Positions 18,258 through 26,629 are shown, counted from the first letter of the stretch. The stretch is 64,000 bases of DNA from DAITPV01 sp050692555 (GCA_050692555.1 JBOGVS010000009.1:12405-76404); one strand, 5' to 3'. Made by a program: numbers and translations. The notes: generated by a model from the sequence alone, not told the origin.

Positions 18258-18364
18258 GCCTCCTCCTCGTTCCCGGGCGGCCCCCATCCTACTGCCGGTG
18301 GCCTTGACCCCGGCACGGCCGGCGAGGTGCAATACGCTCCGACCTGAGATCGAGGAGGGGGCAG

Positions 18365-18724
18365 ATGGCCTCGGACATGGCCGTCACCTTGGAAGACCGT
18401 CCCGGCCAGCTGGCTCTGCTCGGCGAGACCCTGGGTGCGGCGGGGATCAACATCGAGGGTCTGTGCGTCGAGCCCCGAGGTGAGCACCACATCCTGGTGG
18501 AGGACGCAGCGGGCGCCCGCGCCGCTCTCGAGAGCGCGGGGATCAAGGTGGGCGACGAACGGGCCGTGCTGGTGGTGAATCTCGAGGATCGGCCCGGCGT
18601 TCTCGGCAGGACCTGCCGCACGCTGGCCGACGCCGGCGTGAACATCGAGCTGGCGTACCTGGCCACGGACACGCGCGTGGTCCTCGGGGTCGACGACCTG
18701 GAGAAGGCCCGGAGCACCATCTAG
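18365..18724 (+). CDS. tandem ACT-domain protein
   Basis: A 119-aa protein consisting of two ACT domains: VTLEDRPGQLALLGETL (residues 7-23) and VVNLEDRPGVLGRTCRTL (about 70-87), each followed by a GINIE or GVNIE strand. ACT domains bind amino acids and regulate enzymes, but this protein has no catalytic part. A GGAGGGGG stretch precedes the ATG. It is followed without a gap by the FAH-family gene, suggesting a regulator of that pathway. Confidence 0.8.
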   Translation: MASDMAVTLEDRPGQLALLGETLGAAGINIEGLCVEPRGEHHILVEDAAGARAALESAGIKVGDERAVLVVNLEDRPGVLGRTCRTLADAGVNIELAYLATDTRVVLGVDDLEKARSTI

Positions 18725-19609
18725 GTGCGGCTGGTCACCTTCGACCGATCGGGCGCCCGCCGGCTGGGCGCCCTGGTCGGTGACGCGGTCGTCGACCTCC
18801 CCGGGCTGGTCGGAACACCATCCTTCCCAGCGACGATGGAGGCCTTGGTGGATGCGGGGCCGCCGGCCCTCGACCGGGCCCGCGAGGCGTTGTCGGACCC
18901 CGAACCCGGGCCCCATCGGGTCGAGCAACCCCGGCTCCTCGTCCCGATCCTGCCCGGCTCGCTCCGAGACTTCCTGGCGTTCGAAGACCACGTCCGGGCC
19001 GGCGCCGCCCGCCGTGGGGAGCCGGTCCCCGAGGCCTGGTACGAGATGCCCGCCTACTACAAGGGCAACCATCGAGCGGTGTACGGACCCGACCAGGAGA
19101 TCCCCTGGCCCCCGTTCACGGAGGAGCTGGACTACGAGCTGGAGTTGGCCGCCATCCTCGGTGGCCGGGGCCGCGACCTCGACGTGGCCCAGGCCGAGGA
19201 CCTGGTGTTCGGGTACACGTTGATGAACGACTGGTCCGCCCGGGACATCCAGCGAAAAGAGATGTCCATGCGGCTTGGGCCGGCCAAGGCGAAGGACTTC
19301 GCCACGTCGCTGGGGCCGTGCATCGTCACCGCCGACGAGTTGGACCCCTCCACGCTCTCGATGACGGCCAGGGTGGACGGCGAGGTGTGGTCGCGAGGCA
19401 CCCTGGCCGACGCCCACTGGACGTTCCCCCAGATGATCGCCCACGTCTCCCGGGGCGAGGACGTGTGGCCGGGGGACCTCTACGGATCCGGCACGTTCGG
19501 CGGAGGATGCGGGCTCGACCTGGGACGAGTCCTGTGGCCGGGGGCGATCGTCGAGCTGGAGGCCCAACCGATCGGCGTGCTCCGGAACCGGGTCGGCCCA
19601 AAGGCCTGA
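18725..19609 (+). CDS. fumarylacetoacetate hydrolase (FAH) family protein
   Basis: A 294-aa FAH-fold enzyme. The metal-binding core is seen in ELDYELELAAILGG (Glu ligands) and FGYTLMNDWSARDIQ (Asp ligand), then KAKDFATSLGPCIVT and GDLYGSGTFGGGCG. Family members hydrolyse C-C bonds in acylpyruvates or hydrate 2-oxo acids. GTG 18725 abuts the ACT stop codon. A homogentisate dioxygenase lies 4 kb away on the other strand, so fumarylacetoacetate is a possible but unproven substrate. Ends back to back with the aldo-keto reductase. Confidence 0.85.
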   Translation: MRLVTFDRSGARRLGALVGDAVVDLPGLVGTPSFPATMEALVDAGPPALDRAREALSDPEPGPHRVEQPRLLVPILPGSLRDFLAFEDHVRAGAARRGEPVPEAWYEMPAYYKGNHRAVYGPDQEIPWPPFTEELDYELELAAILGGRGRDLDVAQAEDLVFGYTLMNDWSARDIQRKEMSMRLGPAKAKDFATSLGPCIVTADELDPSTLSMTARVDGEVWSRGTLADAHWTFPQMIAHVSRGEDVWPGDLYGSGTFGGGCGLDLGRVLWPGAIVELEAQPIGVLRNRVGPKA

Positions 19610-20557
19610 TCAGTCGAAGTCGGGCCCCAGGCGGATCACTTCTTCGACCTCCGCGAGCGTGGCGTCGTCCAGCGTGACGTCCCCCGCGGCCGCGTTCTCC
19701 CGGAGGTGCTTCGGATCCCTGGTGCCGGCGATCGCCGAGGTGACCCCCGGTTGGTGGAACGTCCACGCCAGCGCCAGCTGGCTCAGGGTGATGCCAAGCC
19801 GCCGGGCGATGGGCCGCAACCCGTCGACCACGGCGAGGCTGCGCTGCTTCTTTCCGGGGGCGAACATGTCACGGTAGTACCCCATGCCACCGCGACCACT
19901 TCGCCAGTCATCGAACTCGGTATCCATGGTGATCGCCCCCGTCAGCAAACCGAAGGCCAGGGAGCCGAACGTGACCACCCCGGTCCCCCGCTCCCCGCAC
20001 CACCGGATCAGGTCCCGGTTCGCCAGATGGAGCATGGAGAAGTGTGGCTGGAGAGAGTCCACGTGCCGGATCCGCTCACACCGCTCGATCAGGTCGCGGC
20101 CGAAGTTCGACACGCCGACGTGACCAACCAGGTTCTCGTCGACCAGGGCGGCCATGGCTTCCCAGGTCTCCTCGACGGGGACCCTGCCGTCCTGCCAGTG
20201 GAGCTGGTACAGGTCGATGTGATCGATCCGGAGGCGCTTCAGGCTCTGCTCGCAGGCCCGGTGTACCTCCTCGGCCCGAAAGCCGGTGCCGCTGGGCCTG
20301 GGGGCCACCTTGGTGGCCACCACCACCTCGTCCCGGCGTCCCTCGATCCCCCGGCCCACCAGCTCCTCCGAGGTTCCGTCCCCGTACACCTCGGCGGTGT
20401 CGATCCAGGTGATCCCGGCGTCCAGCGCCGTCCGGATCGTCGACACCGCGTCCTCTTCCGGAGGGTTGGGTCCCCAGACGTCGCCGCCGAACTCCCAGGC
20501 TCCGAATCCCACCACGGAGATCTCTAGCCCGGCGGAACCCAGTCGCTTGGTCTGCAT
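19610..20557 (-). CDS. aldo/keto reductase
   Basis: A 315-aa AKR. The catalytic tetrad is visible: Asp in WIDTAEVYGDG together with its Tyr, Lys in VVATKVAP, and His in LYQLHWQDGR. GVSNFGRDL and the C-terminal AIAGTRDPKHL complete the NADPH-binding barrel. It reduces carbonyl compounds; the substrate is unknown. The ATG follows GAGGAGCG. The gene ends one base from the convergent FAH gene. Confidence 0.9.
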   Translation of the reverse strand: MQTKRLGSAGLEISVVGFGAWEFGGDVWGPNPPEEDAVSTIRTALDAGITWIDTAEVYGDGTSEELVGRGIEGRRDEVVVATKVAPRPSGTGFRAEEVHRACEQSLKRLRIDHIDLYQLHWQDGRVPVEETWEAMAALVDENLVGHVGVSNFGRDLIERCERIRHVDSLQPHFSMLHLANRDLIRWCGERGTGVVTFGSLAFGLLTGAITMDTEFDDWRSGRGGMGYYRDMFAPGKKQRSLAVVDGLRPIARRLGITLSQLALAWTFHQPGVTSAIAGTRDPKHLRENAAAGDVTLDDATLAEVEEVIRLGPDFD

Positions 20558-20615
20558 GGCTGCGCTCCTCGGTTGTCCTGGCGGGACCAGTCAATCAGAT
20601 CGCCGGCGTACCTCC

Positions 20616-21503
20616 TCACTCCGCGTCGCGCACCGCCAACTCTCGGGGATGGTGCTCCTGCGTGGCCTTGCACGTGAGCGGGCGTGGGGCCCCGGGGGCG
20701 ACCTCGACCTCCACGCCGAGAACACCCTCCGGCCCATCGAACTCCACGCGGTGACGACGCCCATCCCGGCGATGTGAGCGAAGCGTCAGATCGTCCACCC
20801 CCACGAGCCCCAGTCGCCGGCGAAGGTGCTCCTCCGCGGCCTGGACCGCGGGCGGGTAGCACGATCGTCCCCGGTAATGCTCCAGATCGACGAGTCCCGC
20901 CGCGTACGCCGAGGCCACGGCTGTGGCCCGGTCCGCGGGCACTCGCCCGTAGTAGACGCCGTGCGGGAAGCACACCAGGTTGGCGGCGAACCGATCCCCT
21001 CCGACGTGGGTGGCCTCCCACACCGCGCCGTCCGAGAACCCCTCGAGCGCCCGGGCCACCGGGCCGCCATGGGTGGCACAGCAGGGGTCGTGCTTGCCGT
21101 GTGTGCACACCACGTACAGGGGGCCGGGCACCGTCGTTCCGAAGCCGGGGAACCGGTCCGCGGCCAGTCGTCGAAGGTCGAGGGTGAGCAGATCCGCGGT
21201 CCGTTCGACCTCGAAGGTCACCAGCCGGCGCTCGTGGGGACCGGTGTACGCGGCGAAGCATCGGCGTGGCGATGGATGGGGCCGGTCCCGCTGCTTGATC
21301 AGCAGGACCCGCATGCGGGTCTCCCGCCCCAGGTCCCGGAGCCGCACCCCGACCGCCGAGGGGAGATCGCTCTGGACCAGCGCTTCATGGCCCCAGGCGC
21401 CGGGCTGCTCGATCAGCAACCACCGCCGGTATCGGGAGGCGGTTCCCGTCAGCGCCTCTCCCTCCGCCACCGAGTGGGCGGAGCACACGAACCGCTCAGG
21501 CAC
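20616..21503 (-). CDS. sucrase/ferredoxin-like family protein (thioredoxin-fold 2Fe-2S)
   Basis: A 295-aa protein of the sucrase/ferredoxin-like family. The cluster motif VCTHGKHDPCCATHGGP (about 148-164) carries the conserved cysteines and histidines, followed by HVGGDRFAANLVCFPHGVYYG. The N-terminus starts at GTG 21503, which overlaps the stop of the JmjC gene by 8 bases, so it is translationally coupled to it. No sucrase activity is implied; a [2Fe-2S] electron carrier is the likelier role. It may feed electrons to or work beside the JmjC oxygenase (inference from coupling). Confidence 0.8.
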   Translation of the reverse strand: MPERFVCSAHSVAEGEALTGTASRYRRWLLIEQPGAWGHEALVQSDLPSAVGVRLRDLGRETRMRVLLIKQRDRPHPSPRRCFAAYTGPHERRLVTFEVERTADLLTLDLRRLAADRFPGFGTTVPGPLYVVCTHGKHDPCCATHGGPVARALEGFSDGAVWEATHVGGDRFAANLVCFPHGVYYGRVPADRATAVASAYAAGLVDLEHYRGRSCYPPAVQAAEEHLRRRLGLVGVDDLTLRSHRRDGRRHRVEFDGPEGVLGVEVEVAPGAPRPLTCKATQEHHPRELAVRDAE

Positions 21504-22686
21504 CGTCGATCTCGAGCACGCCTTCCCGCACCAGGCGCCGGAGAAGAACCAGCCGCGACTCCTCGTCGAGCGGCCCGGGCACATCACGGACCCTGAAGGG
21601 CCCCGTCGCATCCTCCACGAACCGGAGGGCCGCCTCACACCGCTCCGGCATCCGCAGCTCACGGAAGCCGAGCACGGCCACGGCTTCCGGCCCGTCCCGG
21701 GAGATCCTGAGCACGGAGCCGGGGCGGCGGCGGAAGCGATGTTCCGGGCCCGCCGATCGCAGGGCCTCCAGCTGGACCATCTGGCCGGGGAGCACGGCGC
21801 GACGAGTGTTCCAGAATCGCTCGGCCAAGCGCTCCACCGCCGCGTCGTCCGCCCGGTGCTCCAGCCAGTCGACCAGCTCCTTCACCCGGACCGGGAGGTC
21901 CTCGATGAGCGCACCGGGGTCGGTGGCGAATCCCACAGGGAGGGCCTCCCGGAACGGCAGGTGATCGGGGGCCGAACGCATCAACTCGTGCCACAGGTCG
22001 AGCCAGGTCCGGGTCAGGATGCCCACCGTGACGTGGATGGAGACCTCCTCGCGGGCCTCGGCGTCATGTGGGAAGCCGCGAGGGATGTACAGCGAGTCGC
22101 CGGGCGCCAGCTCGGCCTCGAGGATCGGCGTTCCCGGGGCTTCCAGCTCCTTCGACCACGGCTGCTCCTTCCCGGCCAGCTCCACGACGGGTTCGTAGAC
22201 CCGCCAGGCCTTGTGTCCGTGGGTCTGGAGCACGAACACGTCGTGGGTGTCGTGGTGGACCGCGAATCCACGCGAGGTGGCCGGGGTCACGTACGCGTTG
22301 GCCTGAACGGGATGAGTGATGGTCAGCTCCAGGTCCCGGCAGAACTCGGCCACTGCCGGCCATTGCCGGTGGAGGGCCTGGAGCACAATGGTGGCTCCGG
22401 AAGCGAACGCGTCGAGCACCTTGTCGGGACGGGCGGTCCGCTCCACCCGGCCACCGCCGATCCCTACCGTCCCGGTGTAGGACGCCGGATCCAGGGGCTC
22501 CCCCTCCTTGACCAGGCGGAACGCGGGCATCCGGAGCAGGGTCCCGGTCACCAGGTGATCGACGTCGGGGAGGTCGAGGAGCTCGGAGAATCCCGAGGGG
22601 TCGTGGTGAAGCAGCGGGCGACGCCCCCAGTACTCCTCGGCGAAGCGCCGGACGTCGCCCACGCACCGCTCGAGCGCGGTGATCAT
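21496..22686 (-). CDS. JmjC/cupin-type Fe(II)/2-oxoglutarate oxygenase (YcfD/ROX-like)
   Basis: A 396-aa cupin. The iron site is seen in GFAVHHDTHDVFVLQTHG (HxD, with the typical DVFxLQ following) and YIPRGFPHDA (distal His). YcfD-type enzymes hydroxylate ribosomal protein side chains; this one lies directly after a 64-aa Asp/Thr-rich peptide gene (19-bp gap) and is coupled to a ferredoxin-like gene. The substrate is unknown; the peptide is a candidate (inference). The C-terminal third resembles the winged-helix part of ribosomal oxygenases. Confidence 0.75.
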   Translation of the reverse strand: MITALERCVGDVRRFAEEYWGRRPLLHHDPSGFSELLDLPDVDHLVTGTLLRMPAFRLVKEGEPLDPASYTGTVGIGGGRVERTARPDKVLDAFASGATIVLQALHRQWPAVAEFCRDLELTITHPVQANAYVTPATSRGFAVHHDTHDVFVLQTHGHKAWRVYEPVVELAGKEQPWSKELEAPGTPILEAELAPGDSLYIPRGFPHDAEAREEVSIHVTVGILTRTWLDLWHELMRSAPDHLPFREALPVGFATDPGALIEDLPVRVKELVDWLEHRADDAAVERLAERFWNTRRAVLPGQMVQLEALRSAGPEHRFRRRPGSVLRISRDGPEAVAVLGFRELRMPERCEAALRFVEDATGPFRVRDVPGPLDEESRLVLLRRLVREGVLEIDGA

Positions 22687-22705
22687 GCCGTGGTGAACCC
22701 CGACG

Positions 22706-22900
22706 CTAGCTGTCCGTGGTGTCCGTGTCCGAGTCCGTCCCGTCGGTGTCCCCGCCGTCGTCCGTGGCGTCGTCGTCCGCGTCGGTGTCGTCGGCGTCCT
22801 TGGTGTCGGGGTCGTCCTCCAGGGCTCGGACCGGTCGATCGGACGGCAGGATCGTCCTGATGTCCTCGTCGGTGAGCTTGGTCTCGGTGGGGTCGGTCAC
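22706..22900 (-). CDS. 64-aa Asp/Thr-rich acidic peptide, possible oxygenase substrate
   Basis: Residues 1-30 (MTDPTETKLTDEDIRTILPS and on through PVRALEDD) look like an ordered leader; residues 31-64 are almost only Asp, Thr, Ala, Gly and Ser with repeated DTD and TDS units. The GTG 22900 start is supported by GGAAGGAGG 6 bases upstream, the best ribosome site in this operon. It lies between the homogentisate dioxygenase and JmjC genes. No signal peptide or known domain. It could be a peptide precursor modified by the JmjC enzyme or a free acidic protein; neither is proven. Confidence 0.65.
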   Translation of the reverse strand: MTDPTETKLTDEDIRTILPSDRPVRALEDDPDTKDADDTDADDDATDDGGDTDGTDSDTDTTDS

Positions 22901-22964
22901 GTCATCCTCCTTCCGCGTCCCCTGCAGGCTATGGGGTCCTCGCCGTTCACGCAAACAGAGAGGA

Positions 22965-24080
22965 TCAGTCGATCAGGCCCATCCCCCGAGCCCACGACGT
23001 GGCGTACCCCTCGACCTCCACCGCGCCCAAGGCGTCCTCGGCCTGTAGCGGATTCTCGGCCTCGACCATGATGGCGTACTCGTCGGCGAACTCCTTGGTC
23101 TTGGACGCCTCGATCGCAGCGGCCTGCGGACCGTGATGAAGGCCCTGGGGGTGGTGGGTGATGAACGCCTCGCCGATCCCCGCTCGGGAGAAGAACCGTC
23201 CGTGGTGATAGAAGAGCACCTCGTCCCGGTCGATGTTCGAGTGGAAGAACGGGACCCGAAGGGCCTCAGGGTCGCCGGTCTCGGTCGGCCGGGGGGCGAA
23301 CGTCCCGATCTCGAACCCGTCGCAGTCCCAGGTGATGTGGACGCTCGGGGGGACGTGGTAGCGGGGAGAGACCACCGGCCGGAAGTCCTCGATGTTCAGC
23401 CGCAGTGGGCACAGGTCGCCCTGCCACCCCACCACGTCCAGAGGATGGAACGGGTACACCAGCGTGGTGTACAGATGGTCCCGTTTCACCTTGACCTCGA
23501 ACTCCCCTTCCTCGTCGTGCGGCGCCGGCTCCGGGGTCTCCAGCACGCCCGGGTCGAACAGCGCGTGCTTGCCGAGGATCCCCTTGTCGGGGAGGCGGTA
23601 CTCACCTCGGCCCTCGACGACGTACAGGAAGGTGTCCTCGGTGTCGGGAATCAGGCGGTGGGTGGTGCCTTTCGGCACGATCAGGTAGTCGCCCCGCCGG
23701 AACCGCAGCGGGCCGTAGTCGGTCTCCAGGGTCCCCTCGCCCCGGTGGACGAAGTAGCAGAGGTCACCGTCGGAGTCACGGAGGAAGTGCGGCTGCGCCC
23801 CTGCCGGCCGGGAGACATAGATGGCCAGGTCCTGGTTCCACAGGATCCGCTGCCACTCCCCGGCGGGATCTGCCTGGTCGGGTGTCTTCAGCCCGCTGAG
23901 ATCGTAGGCCCGGGGACGGAGGTCGCCCTCCACCCGGATCCACGCGGTCGGCGGATGGGTCCGGTACAGGTGCGAGGCCCGGCCCTCGAACGCCTCCCGG
24001 CCGTGCTCCTCCTCGAACGTCCCGTCGGGCAGGCCGACGTGAGCCTGCTTGGCCACCTTGCCTCTGGAGATGGGGAACAT
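22965..24080 (-). CDS. hmgA: homogentisate 1,2-dioxygenase-like protein
   Basis: A 371-aa double cupin resembling homogentisate dioxygenase. The C-terminal block HSNIDRDEVLFYHHGRF, followed by GEAFITHHPQGLHHGP, contains the iron-ligand His/Glu pattern of the family, and PSVHITWDCDGFEIGTFAPR precedes it. The reaction is ring opening of homogentisate in tyrosine catabolism. The protein is shorter than the classic 430-aa enzymes and lacks their usual N-terminus, so a related aromatic substrate is possible. The ATG overlaps the stop of the 41-aa gene (TGATG). Confidence 0.7.
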   Translation of the reverse strand: MFPISRGKVAKQAHVGLPDGTFEEEHGREAFEGRASHLYRTHPPTAWIRVEGDLRPRAYDLSGLKTPDQADPAGEWQRILWNQDLAIYVSRPAGAQPHFLRDSDGDLCYFVHRGEGTLETDYGPLRFRRGDYLIVPKGTTHRLIPDTEDTFLYVVEGRGEYRLPDKGILGKHALFDPGVLETPEPAPHDEEGEFEVKVKRDHLYTTLVYPFHPLDVVGWQGDLCPLRLNIEDFRPVVSPRYHVPPSVHITWDCDGFEIGTFAPRPTETGDPEALRVPFFHSNIDRDEVLFYHHGRFFSRAGIGEAFITHHPQGLHHGPQAAAIEASKTKEFADEYAIMVEAENPLQAEDALGAVEVEGYATSWARGMGLID

Positions 24081-24205
24081 CAGCGTGATGATTTCGTGCT
24101 CTTGCGGCCCGCGGCTCGCTCCTCCGACTGCCGCTTCTCCCGGGCCTTGACCCGGCGCTGGCGGTCGCGGGCCCACCGAACCCGATGACGGTCTCCTCTG
24201 CCCAT
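24080..24205 (-). CDS. 41-aa strongly basic small protein
   Basis: Begins MGRGDRHRVRWARDRQRR and ends KSTKSSR; about half of the residues are charged, mostly Arg and Lys. It begins 2 bp after the proC stop with GGAGGAG 8 bases upstream and ends overlapping the dioxygenase start (TGATG). The protein looks helical and nucleic-acid-binding, similar in style to small ribosome-associated proteins, but no family was recognised with certainty. Its tight coupling on both sides argues that it is translated. Confidence 0.6.
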   Translation of the reverse strand: MGRGDRHRVRWARDRQRRVKAREKRQSEERAAGRKSTKSSR

Positions 24206-24207
24206 GT

Positions 24208-25035
24208 CTACATCTCCTCCGCTTCGGCTCCCTTGGCGAGCTCCGTACTGCGCTGCCGAGCCGCATCGATGGCGTTCAGGAACGCGGCCCGGACCCCGTG
24301 TTGCTCCAAGACCCGGATCGCCGCGATCGTGGTCCCCCCCGGGGAGGTCACCATCTCTCGGAGCTCCACCGGGTGCTGGCCGGTATCCCGGAGCATCTTG
24401 GCCGTCCCCAGCATGGTCTGAACGATCAGCTCGGTGGCCACGTCCCGGGACAGGCCCAGCAGGATACAGCCGTCGATCATGGCTTCACACAGCAAGGCGA
24501 AGTAGGCCGGTCCCGAGCCGGACGTGGCGGTCACGGCGTCCTGGTGGACCTCGGGGAGACGGATCACTCGCCCCACGGAGCCCAGCAGCTCTTCGGCCAC
24601 GGCCAGGTGCTTGTCCTCGGCCGCGGCCCCGGGGCTGATCACCGACATGGCCTCGTCCACCAGCACCGGGACGTTGGACATCACCCGCACCACCGGCACC
24701 CCGTCCGCCACCCGGCTCTCGATGAACGAGGTCCGGATCCCGGCGGCGAACGTGATCACCAGGTGCTCCGGGGTCACTGCCTCCCCGATCTGGTCCAGCA
24801 ACATGTCCATGTCCTGAGGCTTGACCGTGAGGACCAGGGTCCGGGCCCAGCCCACGGCCTCCGGGTTCGACAGGGTGGCCTGCACGCCGTGGCGGTCGGC
24901 CAGCTCCCGGGCCCGCTCCTCCCGGCGGGCCGTGACGATGATCTCGTCCTTGGTCCGGCCCCCCGCCCGGATCAGGCCCGAGACCAGGGCCTCGCCCATC
25001 CGGCCGGCCCCCACGAACGCCACTCTCTCGGCCAA
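24208..25035 (-). CDS. proC: pyrroline-5-carboxylate reductase
   Basis: A 275-aa ProC. N-terminal Rossmann motif VAFVGAGRMGEALVSGLI, then the conserved TVKPQDM, VRVMSNVPVLVDEAMSV and the signature TATSGSGPAYFALLCEAMID. It reduces pyrroline-5-carboxylate to proline with NAD(P)H. It begins 3 bp after proline dehydrogenase, an unusual partner because the two enzymes run opposite reactions; this may allow proline-P5C cycling or reflect operon convenience. Confidence 0.95.
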   Translation of the reverse strand: MAERVAFVGAGRMGEALVSGLIRAGGRTKDEIIVTARREERARELADRHGVQATLSNPEAVGWARTLVLTVKPQDMDMLLDQIGEAVTPEHLVITFAAGIRTSFIESRVADGVPVVRVMSNVPVLVDEAMSVISPGAAAEDKHLAVAEELLGSVGRVIRLPEVHQDAVTATSGSGPAYFALLCEAMIDGCILLGLSRDVATELIVQTMLGTAKMLRDTGQHPVELREMVTSPGGTTIAAIRVLEQHGVRAAFLNAIDAARQRSTELAKGAEAEEM

Positions 25036-25038
25036 TCC

Positions 25039-25962
25039 CTATCCTCCGGTCCGCAGCAGGTTGCTGGCGAAGAACCACAGGTTCGCCGGCCGCTCGGCCA
25101 GCCGCCTGGTGAGATAGGGATACCACTCCCGGCCGTACGGGATGTACGTCCGCACCGGGTACCCCCGGTCGGCGTACCGGTGCTGGAGGTCTCGCCTGAT
25201 CCCGAACAGCATCTGGAGCTCGATCCGGTCCCAGGAGATCCCCCGCCGCTCCACCACGCGACAGGCTCCTCCCAGCAGCCGGGGGTCGTGGGTGGCCACG
25301 TGGACCGGGTGGCCCCGGGCGACCAGCGTGACGAACAGCCGGGCGAATGCCCGGTCGACCGCGGAGCGACTCCGGTACGCCACCGATGGCGGCTCCAGGT
25401 ACGCGCCCTTGACCAGTCTCACCGGGGTCCCCTCGGGGAGCGCGAACACGTCGGCCGGGGTCCGGTACAGGTATGACTGCAAGACCACCCCGACGTTGCG
25501 CCCGGCCCCTCGGAGGATACGGAGGGCCTCCAGGGTCCGGTCCACGTACTCGTGGCTCTCCATGTCGATCATCACCAGCCGGGGCTCGGCCGCCGCCAGC
25601 ACCCGGTCCGCGTTCTCCAGGCACATGTCGAACGACAGGTCCAGCCCCAGCTGAGTGAGCTTCACGGCGATGTCGCAGTCGAGGCCCGGCGACTCCCGGA
25701 TCCGCTTGAGGGCAAGGGTGTAGCTGTCGGCCGAGGCCGAGGCCTGTTCCGCGGAGGCCACGTTCTCGCCGAGGTGGTCGAGCATGGCCCGGATCCCCCG
25801 GCGGGCCAGGGCCCAGGCCGCGGCCAGGCCCTCCTCCAGGCTCTCCCCCGCAACGAACCGCATCGCCACCAGCCGGCCCAGGCGGGTCCCGGTGACCAGG
25901 CGGCGGACGGGGTCGAGCCCGGTGAGCCATAGGACGGGCGCCCGCAGCGGCACCCCGGTCAA
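25039..25962 (-). CDS. proline dehydrogenase
   Basis: A 307-aa FAD-dependent proline dehydrogenase of the monofunctional type. Seen: AVKLTQLGLDLS, RLVMIDMESHEYVDRTLEAL, GVVLQSYLYRTPADV, VRLVKGAYLEP, HVATHDP, and the C-terminal VRTYIPYGREWYPYLTRRLAERP, which shapes the proline site. It oxidises proline to P5C. The start is TTG 25962 directly after the upstream TGA; an internal GTG 3 codons later is an alternative. Confidence 0.9.
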   Translation of the reverse strand: MTGVPLRAPVLWLTGLDPVRRLVTGTRLGRLVAMRFVAGESLEEGLAAAWALARRGIRAMLDHLGENVASAEQASASADSYTLALKRIRESPGLDCDIAVKLTQLGLDLSFDMCLENADRVLAAAEPRLVMIDMESHEYVDRTLEALRILRGAGRNVGVVLQSYLYRTPADVFALPEGTPVRLVKGAYLEPPSVAYRSRSAVDRAFARLFVTLVARGHPVHVATHDPRLLGGACRVVERRGISWDRIELQMLFGIRRDLQHRYADRGYPVRTYIPYGREWYPYLTRRLAERPANLWFFASNLLRTGG

Positions 25963-26502
25963 TCAGGCCACCCGGGCCCCGAGGATGTTCTCGATGTGCC
26001 CCAGGGCCCAGCGGTTGACCTCCTCGTGGTCGTGGCCGGGGGCGTCGAAGGTCTCGCACCCCTCCTTGCGGACCACCACTTCGTAGTCGCGGTTCCGCAG
26101 GTCCGCCGTGGTGTGGAGCACGCAGATGTCCGTGCAGAACCCCAGGATGTGGACCTCGTCGGGCCGGAGCTCCTTCAGCACCTGCTCGAGCTCCGTCTCG
26201 AAGAACGCCGAGTACCGCCGCTTCTGGATGACCGCGGCAGAATCCGGCTCCAGATCCAGGAGCTCCTCGACCAGATCGTGTTCCTCCGTGCCCACGATGC
26301 AGTGCGGCGGGAACATCCGGAACTCGGCGTCATTCTCGACGTGGCTGTCCTTGGTGAAGATGACCGGCGTGCCCGACGCCATCTCCTCCTCGAGGATCCC
26401 GCGGATCCGGGGGATTGCCGCCGTGCACTCCGGGCTGGCCAGGTTCCCCTTCCGGGTGAACCCCTCCTGGACGTCGGTAACGATCAGGACAGGGCCGGGC
26501 AC
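25963..26502 (-). CDS. cysteine hydrolase (isochorismatase/nicotinamidase family)
   Basis: A 179-aa hydrolase. The catalytic triad is visible: Asp in VTDVQEGF, Lys in IQKRRYSAF and Cys in GFCTDICVLHT. This arrangement is typical of nicotinamidase/pyrazinamidase-like enzymes, which deamidate nicotinamide for NAD salvage. GTG 26502 follows GGAGGTGA. It is first in the long minus-strand operon that runs to 20616. It is divergent from the exported protein gene. Confidence 0.85.
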   Translation of the reverse strand: MPGPVLIVTDVQEGFTRKGNLASPECTAAIPRIRGILEEEMASGTPVIFTKDSHVENDAEFRMFPPHCIVGTEEHDLVEELLDLEPDSAAVIQKRRYSAFFETELEQVLKELRPDEVHILGFCTDICVLHTTADLRNRDYEVVVRKEGCETFDAPGHDHEEVNRWALGHIENILGARVA

Positions 26503-26559
26503 GTCCTCACCTCCGGATTGTGTCGTTCCTTTGAGTATAGGGGTCCGTTCAACGGCCTA

Positions 26560-26588
26560 TTGAGCGCGGCTCGCCCGGCTGCTAGGGT
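26560..26588 (+). promoter_or_regulatory. promoter of exported paralogue 1 (TTGAGC, 17 bp, TAGGGT)
   Basis: A -35 TTGAGC at 26560-26565 and a -10 TAGGGT at 26583-26588 with a 17-bp spacer. The start of transcription would fall at about 26595, just before the hairpin in the leader. Confidence 0.6.
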
Positions 26589-26596
26589 TCGCCCTT

Positions 26597-26611
26597 GTGG
26601 GAGAGTCCCAC
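26597..26611 (+). promoter_or_regulatory. leader hairpin upstream of exported paralogue 1
   Basis: GTGGGA-GAG-TCCCAC, a perfect 6-bp stem with a 3-base loop at the very 5' end of the predicted mRNA, 9 bases before the AAAGGAGG ribosome site. The same hairpin stands before paralogue 2. It may stabilise the message or be bound by a regulator. Confidence 0.55.
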
Positions 26612-26629
26612 GGGGGAAAGGAGGCAGTT

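Noticed and set aside
22965..24266. Longer homogentisate dioxygenase starting at 24266
   Set aside because: The extra 62 residues are the out-of-frame reading of the 41-aa gene and the proC end; the cupin starts at ATG 24080.
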